This document shows positions 7,793-16,226 of a stretch of DNA of 64,000 nt, piece by piece (position 1 is the stretch's first letter; each line of letters starts with the position of its first letter). This DNA is from Hamadaea tsunoensis DSM 44101. Its GTDB lineage: Bacteria > Actinomycetota > Actinomycetes > Mycobacteriales > Micromonosporaceae. The notes under the pieces are model-generated. The model searched no databases. It had not been told where the DNA came from and saw nothing but the letters and a program-made list of their open reading frames with translations. The stretch spans positions 1 to 64,000 of the forward strand of contig NZ_AUAX01000007.1 in assembly GCF_000428945.1 (NCBI RefSeq), in the 5' to 3' direction. A program made the position numbers and the translations under genes.

Positions 7793-8824
7793 ATGACCCG
7801 CATCTCCTTCGCCGCCGGGCGCGACGCCCAGCCGGCCGCCCTCGAACGCATCGCGGCGCACGTCGTCGGCCGCCCGCTGCTCGGCCCGCGGCCCGTCGCC
7901 CGGCCGCTGTTCTGCGGCATCGGCGCCTCGTACGCCGCCCTCGCCGTGCCGGTCGAGATCCTGCGCGGGCGGGGCGTCCCGGCGTACCGGGTGACGGCGG
8001 GGGAGGTCGCAGACCATCCGGCCGCCTTCGCCGACGACCTGCTCATCGGCGTCTCCCAGAGCGGCCGCAGCGCCGAGACGCTGGCCGCGTTCCACAGCAC
8101 GTCGATGCCCCGGCTGGCGCTGGTCAACGTCAGCCTCTCGCCGCTGGCCGAGCTCGCCGAACTGACCGTGGACCTCGGCGACGAACCCGACTCGTACGCG
8201 TCGACCGTCGGCTTCACCGGCACCGTGCTCGCCCTGGACATCCTGGCCGCCGAGCTGGCCGGCGACTCCGGCGCGTACGCGAAATGGGCCACGATCGAAG
8301 CCCTGACCACCCGGGCGCGGCAGGCCGCCGACGACGTCCTCGCGACGATCGCCGGCCGCGCGGCGGGCTGCGTGGCGGCGGACGCGGTGGCCGCCGGGGC
8401 GTCGCGGGCCGCGGCGGAGGAGACGGCGCTGCTGCTGCGCGAGGTGCCGCGCGTGCCCGCCGCCGCCTCGGCGACCCGGACCTACCTGCACGGCGAGATG
8501 GAGTCGGCAGGCGACACGCTGCACGTGATCTTCGGCGCGGGCCGCGAGGTCGAGCTGGCCTGGACCCTGGCGAACGCCGGACACCTGACGCTGCTCGTCA
8601 CGACCGCGGCCGTCGAGCCCGGCCCGAACCTCGGCGTCGTACGCCTGCCCATGGTCGAACCGGCCGTGCTCGTCGTGCTGGAGACGGTGGTGGCGCAGGA
8701 ACTCGCGGCCGTCCTGGCCCAGGAGCGCGGCATCGCGGCCGAGGCGTTCGTGTTCGCCAACCACGACACGAAGGAAGGCGGCGTCGACCCGGCGGACTTC
8801 GCGCTCGGCGGAGCCCGGCCGTGA
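7793..8824 (+). CDS. SIS-domain sugar isomerase/deaminase (GlmS C-terminal-like, NagB-II type)
   Basis: 343 aa with two SIS domains: FCGIGASYAAL and the GVSQSGRSAET phosphosugar loop in the first, and a second half beginning near LLREVPRVPAAA and ending FANHDTKEGGVDP. The layout is that of the isomerase half of glucosamine-6-phosphate synthase without the glutaminase. In this operon the likely job is glucosamine 6-phosphate to fructose 6-phosphate plus ammonia, as for SIS-type NagB-II; that is inference. Starts 36 bp after the GH9 gene and overlaps the kinase gene by four bases. Confidence 0.75.
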   Translation: MTRISFAAGRDAQPAALERIAAHVVGRPLLGPRPVARPLFCGIGASYAALAVPVEILRGRGVPAYRVTAGEVADHPAAFADDLLIGVSQSGRSAETLAAFHSTSMPRLALVNVSLSPLAELAELTVDLGDEPDSYASTVGFTGTVLALDILAAELAGDSGAYAKWATIEALTTRARQAADDVLATIAGRAAGCVAADAVAAGASRAAAEETALLLREVPRVPAAASATRTYLHGEMESAGDTLHVIFGAGREVELAWTLANAGHLTLLVTTAAVEPGPNLGVVRLPMVEPAVLVVLETVVAQELAAVLAQERGIAAEAFVFANHDTKEGGVDPADFALGGARP

Positions 8825-9684
8825 TCGCGGGCGTCGACATCGGCGGCACCAAGACCCACGTACGCGTCGCCGCCCCGCCCGACCTCGTCGTCGCCGACCG
8901 GGTCTTCCCGTCGGAGGGCTGGTCGCTCGCGGCGGGAGGGTCGTGGATCGTCGAGCGGCTCGCCGGTACGGTCTCCGAGGACCTGACCGCGCTGGTCGTC
9001 GGGGCGCAGGGGGCGGAGGAACCGGCGCACTGCGCCGCCCTGCGGGCCGAGCTGTCGGCCCGGCTGGGCATCCCGGTCCTCGTCGTCAACGACGCCCAGC
9101 TGCTCCTGCCGGCCGCCGGACTGCGCTCGGGCATCGCCGTGGTCGTCGGCACGGGCTCGATCGCCTTCCACGACGACGGCTCCGGCGGCATCACCCGGGC
9201 CGGCGGCTGGGGCTGGATCCTCGGCGACGACGGCAGCGCGTCCGCCCTCGTCCGCGAGGCAGCCAGGTCGGTCCTCGCCGCCGCCGACCGGGGCCGCCCG
9301 CCGACCGCGCTGGCCCGGCGGCTGCTGGCGGCCGTGGGCGTCGACACCCCGGGCGACCTCGCCCTCGCCCTGAGCTGGGGATCGGCGCCGGAACGCTGGG
9401 GCGACCTGGCGCCCGTCGTGACCGCGGCCGCCGCCGAGGGATCGCCCGACGCGGCCGCCATCCTGGCCGCGGGAGCGGACGCCATCGTGGACCTCGTGCG
9501 TACGCTGGCCGGCCGCGGACTGCCGGTCGAGGACGTGGTGTTCGCCGGGGGACTGGTGACGAAGGTGGCGTCCTACTGGGCGGCGATCCGGGACCGGCTG
9601 CTCGCCGAGTACCCCGACGCGCGACCGCGACTGCTCACCGAGCCCCCGGTCACCGGCGCGATCCGCCTGGCCGCCACCCTCTAA
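8821..9684 (+). CDS. BadF/BadG-type glucosamine/N-acetylglucosamine kinase
   Basis: 287 aa from a GTG that overlaps the preceding stop (GTGA). The ASKHA ATPase signature is complete: AGVDIGGTKTHVRV phosphate-1 loop, VVVGTGSIAF phosphate-2, GGWGWILGDDGSA, and FAGGLVTK adenosine motif. Bacterial GlcNAc/GlcN kinases of this family (for example GspK of Vibrio) share GWILGDDGS. With GH9 and SIS neighbours it should phosphorylate the released amino sugar. The operon has no transporter in the window. Confidence 0.8.
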   Translation: MIAGVDIGGTKTHVRVAAPPDLVVADRVFPSEGWSLAAGGSWIVERLAGTVSEDLTALVVGAQGAEEPAHCAALRAELSARLGIPVLVVNDAQLLLPAAGLRSGIAVVVGTGSIAFHDDGSGGITRAGGWGWILGDDGSASALVREAARSVLAAADRGRPPTALARRLLAAVGVDTPGDLALALSWGSAPERWGDLAPVVTAAAAEGSPDAAAILAAGADAIVDLVRTLAGRGLPVEDVVFAGGLVTKVASYWAAIRDRLLAEYPDARPRLLTEPPVTGAIRLAATL

Positions 9685-9715
9685 CCCCGCCCGCACCGCC
9701 GCCCCGGCCGCCCCT

Positions 9716-9794
9716 CGATCCCGTTTGGATCAGGGAAATCACCCGAATCTTGGACCAAGATTCGGGTGGCAACCGTGATCCAAACAGGATCTTG
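9716..9794. repeat. dispersed 80-bp near-palindrome, copy 2
   Basis: Same orientation as copy 1 (left inner arm AATCACCCGAATCTTGG), but the right inner arm is ATTCGGGTGGC, so the centre is more symmetric here. It fills the gap between the convergent kinase gene and the next minus-strand gene and ends three bases before that gene's stop. Confidence 0.85.
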
Positions 9795-9797
9795 GGG

Positions 9798-10253
9798 TCA
9801 GGGGGCTTCCATCGTCTCGGCGCGGGCGATCTCCATGAACGCCGCCGTCACGTACCCCGCCAGCGGCCGCCGCAGCAGGTACGCGATCAGCAGCGGCGCG
9901 TGCAGCGCCACCGCGGCCGGCGACGGCCGGTCGATCCCGTCCGCCTCCTCGGGATGGATGCCGAGCGCCCCCGCCACGAGGACGAGCAGCACCTCCGGCG
10001 ACGTCTCCGGCAGCCAGGCCAGCGCGGTACGCGTACAGCCGTCGAGCACGGCCCGGACGTCGTCACCGTCGAGGCCGTCCGGGTGCCCCTCCTCCAGCAG
10101 GAGCCGGACGATCTCGCCCAGCAGGGTCGTCGCCTCGTACGGGGCGAGTTCGGCGGCGGCCGACCGCAGCGCCTCGGCATCGGAGTCGCGGGCGGCGGTC
10201 ACGGCGGAGTCGACGGCCCCGGCCAGGGCCCGGGCGGCGGAGGGAAGCTGCAC
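9798..10253 (-). CDS. hypothetical protein, all-helical
   Basis: 151 aa from a GTG at 10253; a longer open frame runs into the shadow of YchJ. The sequence looks largely helical, with a leucine-rich middle (TTLLGEIVRLLLEEGHPDGLDGDD) and an acidic patch. No domain is recognised. It is divergent from YchJ, with 18 bp between start codons, so the two must share a promoter region. Confidence 0.55.
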   Translation of the reverse strand: MQLPSAARALAGAVDSAVTAARDSDAEALRSAAAELAPYEATTLLGEIVRLLLEEGHPDGLDGDDVRAVLDGCTRTALAWLPETSPEVLLVLVAGALGIHPEEADGIDRPSPAAVALHAPLLIAYLLRRPLAGYVTAAFMEIARAETMEAP

Positions 10254-10271
10254 CCAGCGAGAATAGGCCCC

Positions 10272-10646
10272 ATGAAGTGTCCCTGCGGATCCGACCGGCC
10301 GTACGCCGACTGCTGCGGCCCCCTGCACGCCGGGCTGTCCGGCGCCCCGACCGCGGAGACGCTGATGCGCTCGCGGTACAGCGCGTACGCGCGGCGGGAC
10401 GAGGCGTACCTGCTGCGGACGTGGCACCCGTCGACCCGGCCGAAGCACGTGGACTTCGAGGCGAACCTGCGCTGGGTACGCCTCGACGTCCAGCGCACGG
10501 CCCAGGGCTCGCTGTTCGACAGCAAGGGCACGGTCCTCTTCGAGGCGCACTACACGATGGACGGCCGCCCCGGTGCGGTGAAGGAGCACTCCACCTTCGT
10601 CCGGGAGAACGGGGAGTGGCTCTACGTCGGCGAAGCCGGAAAGTAG
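10272..10646 (+). CDS. ychJ: YchJ-family (UPF0225) SEC-C motif protein
   Basis: 124 aa. It opens with a SEC-C zinc motif (MKCPCGSDRPYADCCGPLH) and continues with the NTF2-like YchJ domain (AETLMRSRYSAYARRDEAYLLRTWHPSTRP, ending FVRENGEWLYVGE). The length matches the family. The role is not known; SEC-C motifs bind zinc and often occur in protein-quality-control or nucleic-acid-binding proteins. The ATG is chosen because the cysteine motif begins right after it. Confidence 0.85.
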   Translation: MKCPCGSDRPYADCCGPLHAGLSGAPTAETLMRSRYSAYARRDEAYLLRTWHPSTRPKHVDFEANLRWVRLDVQRTAQGSLFDSKGTVLFEAHYTMDGRPGAVKEHSTFVRENGEWLYVGEAGK

Positions 10647-10660
10647 CGGCGCCGGAACAT

Positions 10661-10694
10661 GAAGGGGACGCGGCTACGGGACCGCGCCCCCTTC
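10661..10694. terminator. bidirectional hairpin terminator
   Basis: GAAGGGGACGCGG (10661-10673) pairs with CCGCGCCCCCTTC (10682-10694) with one mismatch and an 8-nt loop. It lies between the convergent YchJ and DUF4242 genes. Confidence 0.7.
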
Positions 10695-10726
10695 TCATAC
10701 CCCCCGGAAAAGACCTTTGAGCAGCG

Positions 10727-10978
10727 TCAGGAGCCTTCCTGCACCGGGAAGATCTCGTCGGCGACCAGGCCGTGAGCCTCGCGGTGGACCGTGGCGGCGG
10801 CCTCGGCGCTCGGCGCCTCGACGAGGCAGAAGACCTTGCCCTCGGCCTCGTTCACCCAGTACCGCAGGTAGTTGACGTCGTGCTCGCCCTGCTTCTGCAG
10901 GTCGGCCTTGTGCGCCTGGGCGACGTCGTCGATCTTCACGCCGTCGGCGATCGTGTGGATGTCCATGTAAAGCGGCAT
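10727..10978 (-). CDS. DUF4242 protein (SCO4226-like nickel-binding family)
   Basis: 83 aa, a single ferredoxin-like fold. It begins MPLYMDIHTIADGVKIDD, and has VNYLRYWVNEAEGKVFCLVEAPSAEA, the hallmark of DUF4242. The Streptomyces coelicolor member SCO4226 is a nickel-binding protein; whether this copy binds metal is not shown by the sequence. Stand-alone gene between a terminator and the LAL regulator. Confidence 0.75.
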   Translation of the reverse strand: MPLYMDIHTIADGVKIDDVAQAHKADLQKQGEHDVNYLRYWVNEAEGKVFCLVEAPSAEAAATVHREAHGLVADEIFPVQEGS

Positions 10979-11043
10979 GACTTCACGCTATGAGCCGCGG
11001 CGCGCCCGGCCATCGGGAACGGTTCCCCATATTGCGCCCGGGG

Positions 11044-13590
11044 CTACCTAGTTTCCGGTAACCGGGCTGCTTCCGTCCGGGTGGCCGCGCCGAGCTTGGC
11101 GAGGACCGCGGAGACATGGTGGTCGACCGTCTTCACGGCGATGACCAGCTCGGCGGCGATCTCGGCGTTGCTGCGGCCGGCGCGGATCAGGCCGAGGACC
11201 TCGCGCTCGCGCCGGGTCAGGCCGCGCGGGTCGGCCCGGGTCGCCGCGCGGGCGCCCGCCGGTATCGAGGTGATGCCGAGGCCGCGCATGCGCCGCCGGG
11301 TCAGCCGGGCGGCAGGTTCGCTGCCCAACTCCGTGAACAGCTCCAGCGCCGCGCGCAGGTCGGCCTCCGCCGTGCTGTCGTACAGGGCCCAGGCGGCGTC
11401 GCCGGGGCAGCCCAGGTCGGTCCACCGGCGCGCGGCCCGCGTCGGATCGCCTGCGAGCATCAGGGTGTACGCGTGCGCGTACGGGCCGGGGACGGTGTCG
11501 GCGGAGCCGGTGCGGGCCAGCCACACGGCGAGGGCACCCCGTTCCCAGGCGTCGTAGCGGGTGGCGTCGGCGGCGGCGAGTTCCTCGGCGGTCCGGCGGG
11601 CGTCGCCGTCGCGACCGGCCAGCCAGAACGCCTCCACCCGGGCGAGCCCGACGGTCGCGAGCCACTCGGGTTCGCCTGATCCCGCCGCGCCGGCCGCCGC
11701 CTCGTCGAGGCATTCCGCGGCGCCGTCCTCGCCGAGCCGGGCGCGTACCAGGCCGAGGCTCGTGAGCGCGTTGATCCGGTTGATAGGGGAGGCGACCCGG
11801 GCGAGGAGGCCGGTGGCCAGCGTCGCGGCCTCCGGCCAGCGGCCCGTCTTCTCCAGGACGCTTGTCTCCTCGCCCAGCAGGCACGTCGTGTAGACGGCGA
11901 GATCGCGCTCGGCGCAGTAGGCGTACCCCTCGTCGCGGATCTTCTCCGCGTCGGCGAAGCGGCGTTCGGCGGCGAGGAGGCTGTGCAGGTTGGTGTACGC
12001 CCGTCCGGCCGCCGCCGGCAGATCGTGGTCGAGCGCCAGGTCGAGGGAGTGGCGCAGGTCGTCGATCCAGTCCTCGCCGAGCGCCGCCGCCGCGCAGGCC
12101 GCCGAGTTGTACGCGTCGCTCAGCACCGCCGGCAGGCGCAGCCGCGTACCGAGGTCGACGGCCGATCGGGCGAGTTGTCGGGCCGCCAGGTTGTCCCGGT
12201 CGAGGGCGTGCTGGTTGGCGAGGTTCGCGTACGCCCAGGCGAGTTCGGGGCCCGGGCCGAGCGGCTCCAGCACGGCCACCGCCCGACAGGCCGCGTCCAG
12301 CGCCGCCGCGCGCCGGCACAGCCGCCAGTAGGCCCGCGACAGGCGGCGCAGCGTGTCCCCTTCGCGCCGCCGGTCGCCCACTTCGCGCCACAGTTCCAGT
12401 GCCCGTTCGCCGGCGGCGGCCGCGTCGTCCCAGCGGTCCACGAGCGCCAGTTCCTCGGCGTACGCGTCGCCCAGCCGGGCCCGGTCCGCGGCTTCTCTCC
12501 CGTCCGCCCAGCGCAGGGCCCGTTCGAGCTGCGCGGCGGCTTCCCGGTGCGAGGAGAGTTCCCGGGCGCGCGTCGCGGCCCGCTGCGCGTACACGAGCGT
12601 GTGGGGATCTTCGGCACCTTCGGCGTGGAACGCGAGCCGGGCGTCGTCGTCGCAGCCCACCTCGCGCAGCGTGGCGAGGATGCGGGCGTGCAGCGCCGGC
12701 CGGCGGTGACCGGCGATCGAGTCCTCGACGGCGCGGCGGGCGAGCTCGTGCCGGAAGCCCGCCGTGGCTGTGCCGGCCACGGGAGCGTCGGCGCGCAGCA
12801 GGCCGGCGTCGACGAGATCGTCCAGTGTGGAGCCCGCGGCCAGCTCGCGCAGCGCGACCCGGGTGCCCATGAGGGCCGCGATCTCGAGCGTCGCGCGGGC
12901 CTCGGGGCGCAACGGCGCGACGCGGGCGAGGACGGCGTCGCGGGCGGACGGCGGGACGGCGTGCAGGCCGGCCCGCAGCGCCTCGGTGACGAAGAAGGAG
13001 TTGCCGCTGGTGAGCCGGAAGAGTTCGGCGCCGTCGACGCCGCTGCCGGCGGCCAGCTCGGCGACCGCCGCGGGGGACAGGGGAGCGAGCCCGATCCGCC
13101 GGGTCGAGCGCTGCCCGGCCAGCTCCCCGAGGGCGACCCGCAGCGGGTGCGTGACCGGCAGCGCGTCGTCCCGATAGGTCACCAGCAGCAGGACGCCCAG
13201 CTGCCGCAGCCGCCGCCCGAGGAAGCGCAGCAGGTCGATCGTGGCCTCGTCGGCCCAGTGCACGTCCTCCACGACGACCGTCGCGGTGAGCTGTCTCAGC
13301 AGCGCGCCGAACAGCTCCTCGCGCGGCGCCCGGGCCCGGCACGCCGCCAGCAGCTCGCCGCCGAACTGCTCGGCGAGGTCGAACAGCGGGCCGAGCGGGC
13401 GGGGCGTGAACAGTCCGTCGCACGCGGACCAGAACCACGCCCCGCCGTGCAGTTCGGCGAACCGCTCGATCAGCGCGGACTTGCCGACGCCCGCCTCACC
13501 CGACACGAGCACCAGGCGGCCCTCGCCGCGGGCGGCGTCGGCGGCGTAGTCGGCCAGGGAGGCGAGGGGCGCCTCGCGATCGAGCAGCAC
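11044..13590 (-). CDS. LAL-type LuxR-family regulator with AAA ATPase domain
   Basis: 848 aa, GTG start. Walker A is GEAGVGKSA (about residue 31) and Walker B TVVVEDVHWAD; a long TPR-like helical middle follows, and a C-terminal LuxR helix-turn-helix (LTRREREVLGLIRAGRSNAEIAAELV through KTVDHHVSAVLAKLGA). This is the normal size and order of the large ATP-binding LuxR regulators, which activate catabolic or secondary-metabolic genes. It starts 17 bp after the stop of the exported Hcp-like gene on the same strand, so both may be co-transcribed. Confidence 0.85.
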   Translation of the reverse strand: MLLDREAPLASLADYAADAARGEGRLVLVSGEAGVGKSALIERFAELHGGAWFWSACDGLFTPRPLGPLFDLAEQFGGELLAACRARAPREELFGALLRQLTATVVVEDVHWADEATIDLLRFLGRRLRQLGVLLLVTYRDDALPVTHPLRVALGELAGQRSTRRIGLAPLSPAAVAELAAGSGVDGAELFRLTSGNSFFVTEALRAGLHAVPPSARDAVLARVAPLRPEARATLEIAALMGTRVALRELAAGSTLDDLVDAGLLRADAPVAGTATAGFRHELARRAVEDSIAGHRRPALHARILATLREVGCDDDARLAFHAEGAEDPHTLVYAQRAATRARELSSHREAAAQLERALRWADGREAADRARLGDAYAEELALVDRWDDAAAAGERALELWREVGDRRREGDTLRRLSRAYWRLCRRAAALDAACRAVAVLEPLGPGPELAWAYANLANQHALDRDNLAARQLARSAVDLGTRLRLPAVLSDAYNSAACAAAALGEDWIDDLRHSLDLALDHDLPAAAGRAYTNLHSLLAAERRFADAEKIRDEGYAYCAERDLAVYTTCLLGEETSVLEKTGRWPEAATLATGLLARVASPINRINALTSLGLVRARLGEDGAAECLDEAAAGAAGSGEPEWLATVGLARVEAFWLAGRDGDARRTAEELAAADATRYDAWERGALAVWLARTGSADTVPGPYAHAYTLMLAGDPTRAARRWTDLGCPGDAAWALYDSTAEADLRAALELFTELGSEPAARLTRRRMRGLGITSIPAGARAATRADPRGLTRREREVLGLIRAGRSNAEIAAELVIAVKTVDHHVSAVLAKLGAATRTEAARLPETR

Positions 13591-13606
13591 CGGCCCATTG
13601 TGCGCC

Positions 13607-14095
13607 TCAGAACCGGTTGTACGTGATCTGCTGATAGGTGAACGACACCTGCTCGACGGGCTCCGCCCCGGCGCCGCCGCCGTTGGCGAACGAGGACACG
13701 AGCACGTTCTCCAGCGTGACCTGCAGCAGCGGCTGCCCGGTACGCCGGGCCCGTTCGACGGTCAGCACGACGTGGTCGAGGTGCGTGCCGTTCGCGGTGG
13801 CGAGGAACAGTTTCGGGCTCGCCACGTCCACGTGCTTCGTGACGTGCAGGTCCTGGAAGACGGCCTTCCCCGCGCCGCCGCCCCCACCCGTGCTCGAGCC
13901 GGAGTTGGCGACACCGAACGAGTACGACAGGATCTCGATCTCGCCCTTGTGCCGGGCGTCGGCCGAGGAGCCGGGAATGCCGTCGATCTTGAGGAAGACG
14001 GTGGGCCGGGGCGCCGCCGCGGCGGGCAGGGCGGGCGTGACGACGGTGGCCAGGGCGAGCGCGGCGGTCGCGACCAGCCGGTACAGAGTTCTCAT
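13607..14095 (-). CDS. exported Hcp-like protein (T6SS tube-protein fold)
   Basis: 162 aa from the ATG at 14095, with a clear signal peptide ending PALPAAAA. The mature part has the Hcp1 core: FLKIDGIPGSSADARHKGEIEILSYSFG, a Gly-rich insertion, VFQDLHVTKHVDVASPKLF, and the end VEQVSFTYQQITY. Hcp normally forms the inner tube of the type VI system in Gram-negative bacteria; actinobacteria lack that machine, and here a Sec signal replaces it. No other T6SS gene is nearby. Its role is unknown. Confidence 0.75.
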   Translation of the reverse strand: MRTLYRLVATAALALATVVTPALPAAAAPRPTVFLKIDGIPGSSADARHKGEIEILSYSFGVANSGSSTGGGGGAGKAVFQDLHVTKHVDVASPKLFLATANGTHLDHVVLTVERARRTGQPLLQVTLENVLVSSFANGGGAGAEPVEQVSFTYQQITYNRF

Positions 14096-14132
14096 ACCCG
14101 GTGAAACGATCATCGCGGGAATTCGGCAGGTC

Positions 14133-16097
14133 TCATGCCCGGCCGTCGAGCATCAGCCGCCCCGCCCGGTCGAAATGCCCGAGGTCCCCGGTCGGCACGA
14201 GCGCGCCGCCCGGCTGCCACCCTCCCACGTGGACGGCGCCGACCTCGCCCGGCGGCAGCCGGTCACCCCGCTGATCCAGCACGGCCAGCCGGATGCCCCG
14301 CGGCGCCCGGCCCACGGTGCCCGGCGCGGCCCGCAGATCCGCGGGCGTCGCCATCGCGGCCCAGCCCGCCTCGGTCGAGCCGAACAGGTTGAACACCCGG
14401 TCCCCGAACACCTCCAGCAACCGCGCCGACAGTTCCGCCGTCAGCGGCTCGGCGCCCGTGACGATCCGCGTACGCGCGGGCAGCCGGTCGGCGCCCGGCA
14501 GCGCCGCCAGCACCGCGAGCTGCTCCGGAAGGGCGAAGAACGCGGTCGGCTCGTGCTCGACCGCGAGGGCGAGCGCGCCCGCGAGATCGTTGCCCGGCGC
14601 CAGGATGACGGGTGCCCCGAGCGCCAGCCCGGCGGCCAGGTACGTCAGCCCGTAACCGTGGTAGGCGGGCGTGGCGACCAGGATCGGCCGGCCGCGCCGG
14701 ATCGGGATGTGCCGCAGGTGGGCCAGGGCCGGGCCGATGACGGAACTCCAGGAGACGTCCGCGCGTACGCCTCGCGGGGTGCGGGTCGTCCCCGAGGTGA
14801 GCACCGTCAGGCGGCCGGGGACCCGGGGCCGCTCGGGTGCCGGACCGTGCAGCGTGGACCAGGTCTGATCGTCCGCGACGACCGGCACGTCGGTGTGGTG
14901 GTCCGGCGATGACATCGAGTCGGCGGCACCGGTCCCGCCGGAGGCGTGCCGCAGGGCAGCCGAACCGCGGGGGAGGAGCACCGCGTCGGCGCCGAGGAGC
15001 CCGGCGGCGGCCGCGGCGACCACCAGGCCGCGGTGGCTGCCGCACCGGATGCCCACCCGGTCGCGTTCCTGGATGCCGAACGTCTCGACCAGCCCGCCCG
15101 CGCAGTCCCGGGCGGCGGCCCGCAGCTCGCCCCGGGTGAGCGTGCCGAACCGGTCGATGAGGGCGACCTCGCGGTCCCGGCCGCTCGCGAGCGCGGCGGC
15201 GAGCGTCCAGCCGTAGCGGCGGCTCGCGAGCAGCAGCCGGGCCAGCCGCACGGGACCCGTTGGCGGCCGCGCGGGCTGCCAGGACAGCAGGCGCTCGACC
15301 GTACCCTTGAACGCGTGGGCGATCACCTCGCCGGGCCGCGTCCACCACGCCTGCAACGTCCGGGGCCGCCGGGCGATCGCGCGGCAGACCGCCCCGGCCG
15401 CCTCCTCCGCCGACATCGCGGGCATCCGGCCCAGGTACGCCGTCGGGGCGCTCATCCGGGTGCGTACGAGTCCACTGTAGAAGGTGCTGACGGTGACGCC
15501 GTCCCGCCGCAGTTCCGGAACCGCGCAGCGCAGCCACACGTCGAACGCCGTCTTCGAGGCCAGATAGGCCGACCAGTTCGGGGCGGGCGTGAACACCCCG
15601 GCCGTCGACACGTTGACGATGTGGCCCGCCCCCGCCGTACGCATCGCCGGCAGCAACGTCAGCAGCAGCTGCACAGGACCGAGATAGTTCAGGTCGGCCG
15701 TGCGTACGACGTCGTGGAACCGGTCGGCGGTGTCGGCGACGGAGCGGCGGATCGACCGCCCGGCGTTGGACACGACCACGTCGACCCGCCGATGCTCGCG
15801 GAGGATGTCCATTCCCAGCCGCTCGGCCTGCTCCGGCCGGGACAGATCGACGGCGTAGACGTGGGCGGTTCCGCCCGTTCGTCGGATCTCCATCGCCACC
15901 TCGTCCAGGCGGTCACGGGTCCGGGCGGCGAGCAGCACGGTCGCGCCCGCGCGGCCCAGGCGGCGGGCGGTCGCGGCGCCGATCCCCTCCGAGGCGCCGG
16001 TCACGAGGATGATCTTTCCCTGCACCGCTTTCGCCAGCGCGGCGTCGGAGACGCCCCGGATCGCGATGCCCGCGGCGACCTTGAGGGGGTTGGCCAT
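14133..16097 (-). CDS. SDR oxidoreductase fused to a truncated AMP-dependent acyl-ligase domain
   Basis: 654 aa. Residues about 28-270 are a short-chain dehydrogenase (VTGASEGIGAATARRLG cofactor loop, VVSNAGRS, catalytic YLASK). About 330-654 is an acyl-CoA-synthetase-like adenylation domain (LTVLTSGTTRTPRGVRAD P-loop, FNLFGSTEAGW, GDLGHFDRAGRLMLDGR). The chain stops at the hinge Arg, so the small C-terminal lid with the catalytic lysine is absent. The two halves join without a stop. Function may be reduction plus activation of a fatty or polyketide acid, or acyl-adenylate binding only. Starts immediately beyond palindrome copy 3. Confidence 0.75.
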   Translation of the reverse strand: MANPLKVAAGIAIRGVSDAALAKAVQGKIILVTGASEGIGAATARRLGRAGATVLLAARTRDRLDEVAMEIRRTGGTAHVYAVDLSRPEQAERLGMDILREHRRVDVVVSNAGRSIRRSVADTADRFHDVVRTADLNYLGPVQLLLTLLPAMRTAGAGHIVNVSTAGVFTPAPNWSAYLASKTAFDVWLRCAVPELRRDGVTVSTFYSGLVRTRMSAPTAYLGRMPAMSAEEAAGAVCRAIARRPRTLQAWWTRPGEVIAHAFKGTVERLLSWQPARPPTGPVRLARLLLASRRYGWTLAAALASGRDREVALIDRFGTLTRGELRAAARDCAGGLVETFGIQERDRVGIRCGSHRGLVVAAAAAGLLGADAVLLPRGSAALRHASGGTGAADSMSSPDHHTDVPVVADDQTWSTLHGPAPERPRVPGRLTVLTSGTTRTPRGVRADVSWSSVIGPALAHLRHIPIRRGRPILVATPAYHGYGLTYLAAGLALGAPVILAPGNDLAGALALAVEHEPTAFFALPEQLAVLAALPGADRLPARTRIVTGAEPLTAELSARLLEVFGDRVFNLFGSTEAGWAAMATPADLRAAPGTVGRAPRGIRLAVLDQRGDRLPPGEVGAVHVGGWQPGGALVPTGDLGHFDRAGRLMLDGRA

Positions 16098-16145
16098 GCG
16101 GGGATTGTCGCAACCCCCGCCCAGCGCGGCGAGCCTCCGTCGGCC

Positions 16146-16226
16146 CGAGATCCCGTTCGGATCGGGGAAATCACCCGAATCTTGGGCCAAGATGACGTGC
16201 CAAACCCTGATCCAAACGGGATCTTG
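16146..16226. repeat. dispersed 80-bp near-palindrome, copy 3
   Basis: Same orientation as copy 1; the right inner arm is GATGACGTGCC. Unlike the others it is not between convergent genes: it lies between the SDR-ligase start and the cut end of a macro-domain gene, both minus strand. Its sequence supplies the last codons of the truncated macro ORF. Confidence 0.85.

Noticed and set aside
5939-8764. Minus-strand 941-aa open frame opposite the GH9 and SIS genes
   Set aside because: Antisense shadow; the plus-strand genes have complete family motifs and consistent overlaps.
13607-14095. Hcp-like gene as part of a type VI or contractile system
   Set aside because: No sheath, baseplate or ATPase genes are nearby and the protein has a Sec signal.
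14133-14255. Search for a second ORF coding the missing lid of the acyl-ligase
   Set aside because: Downstream of the stop lies only the 37-bp gap and the Hcp-like gene; no frame carries the lid motifs.
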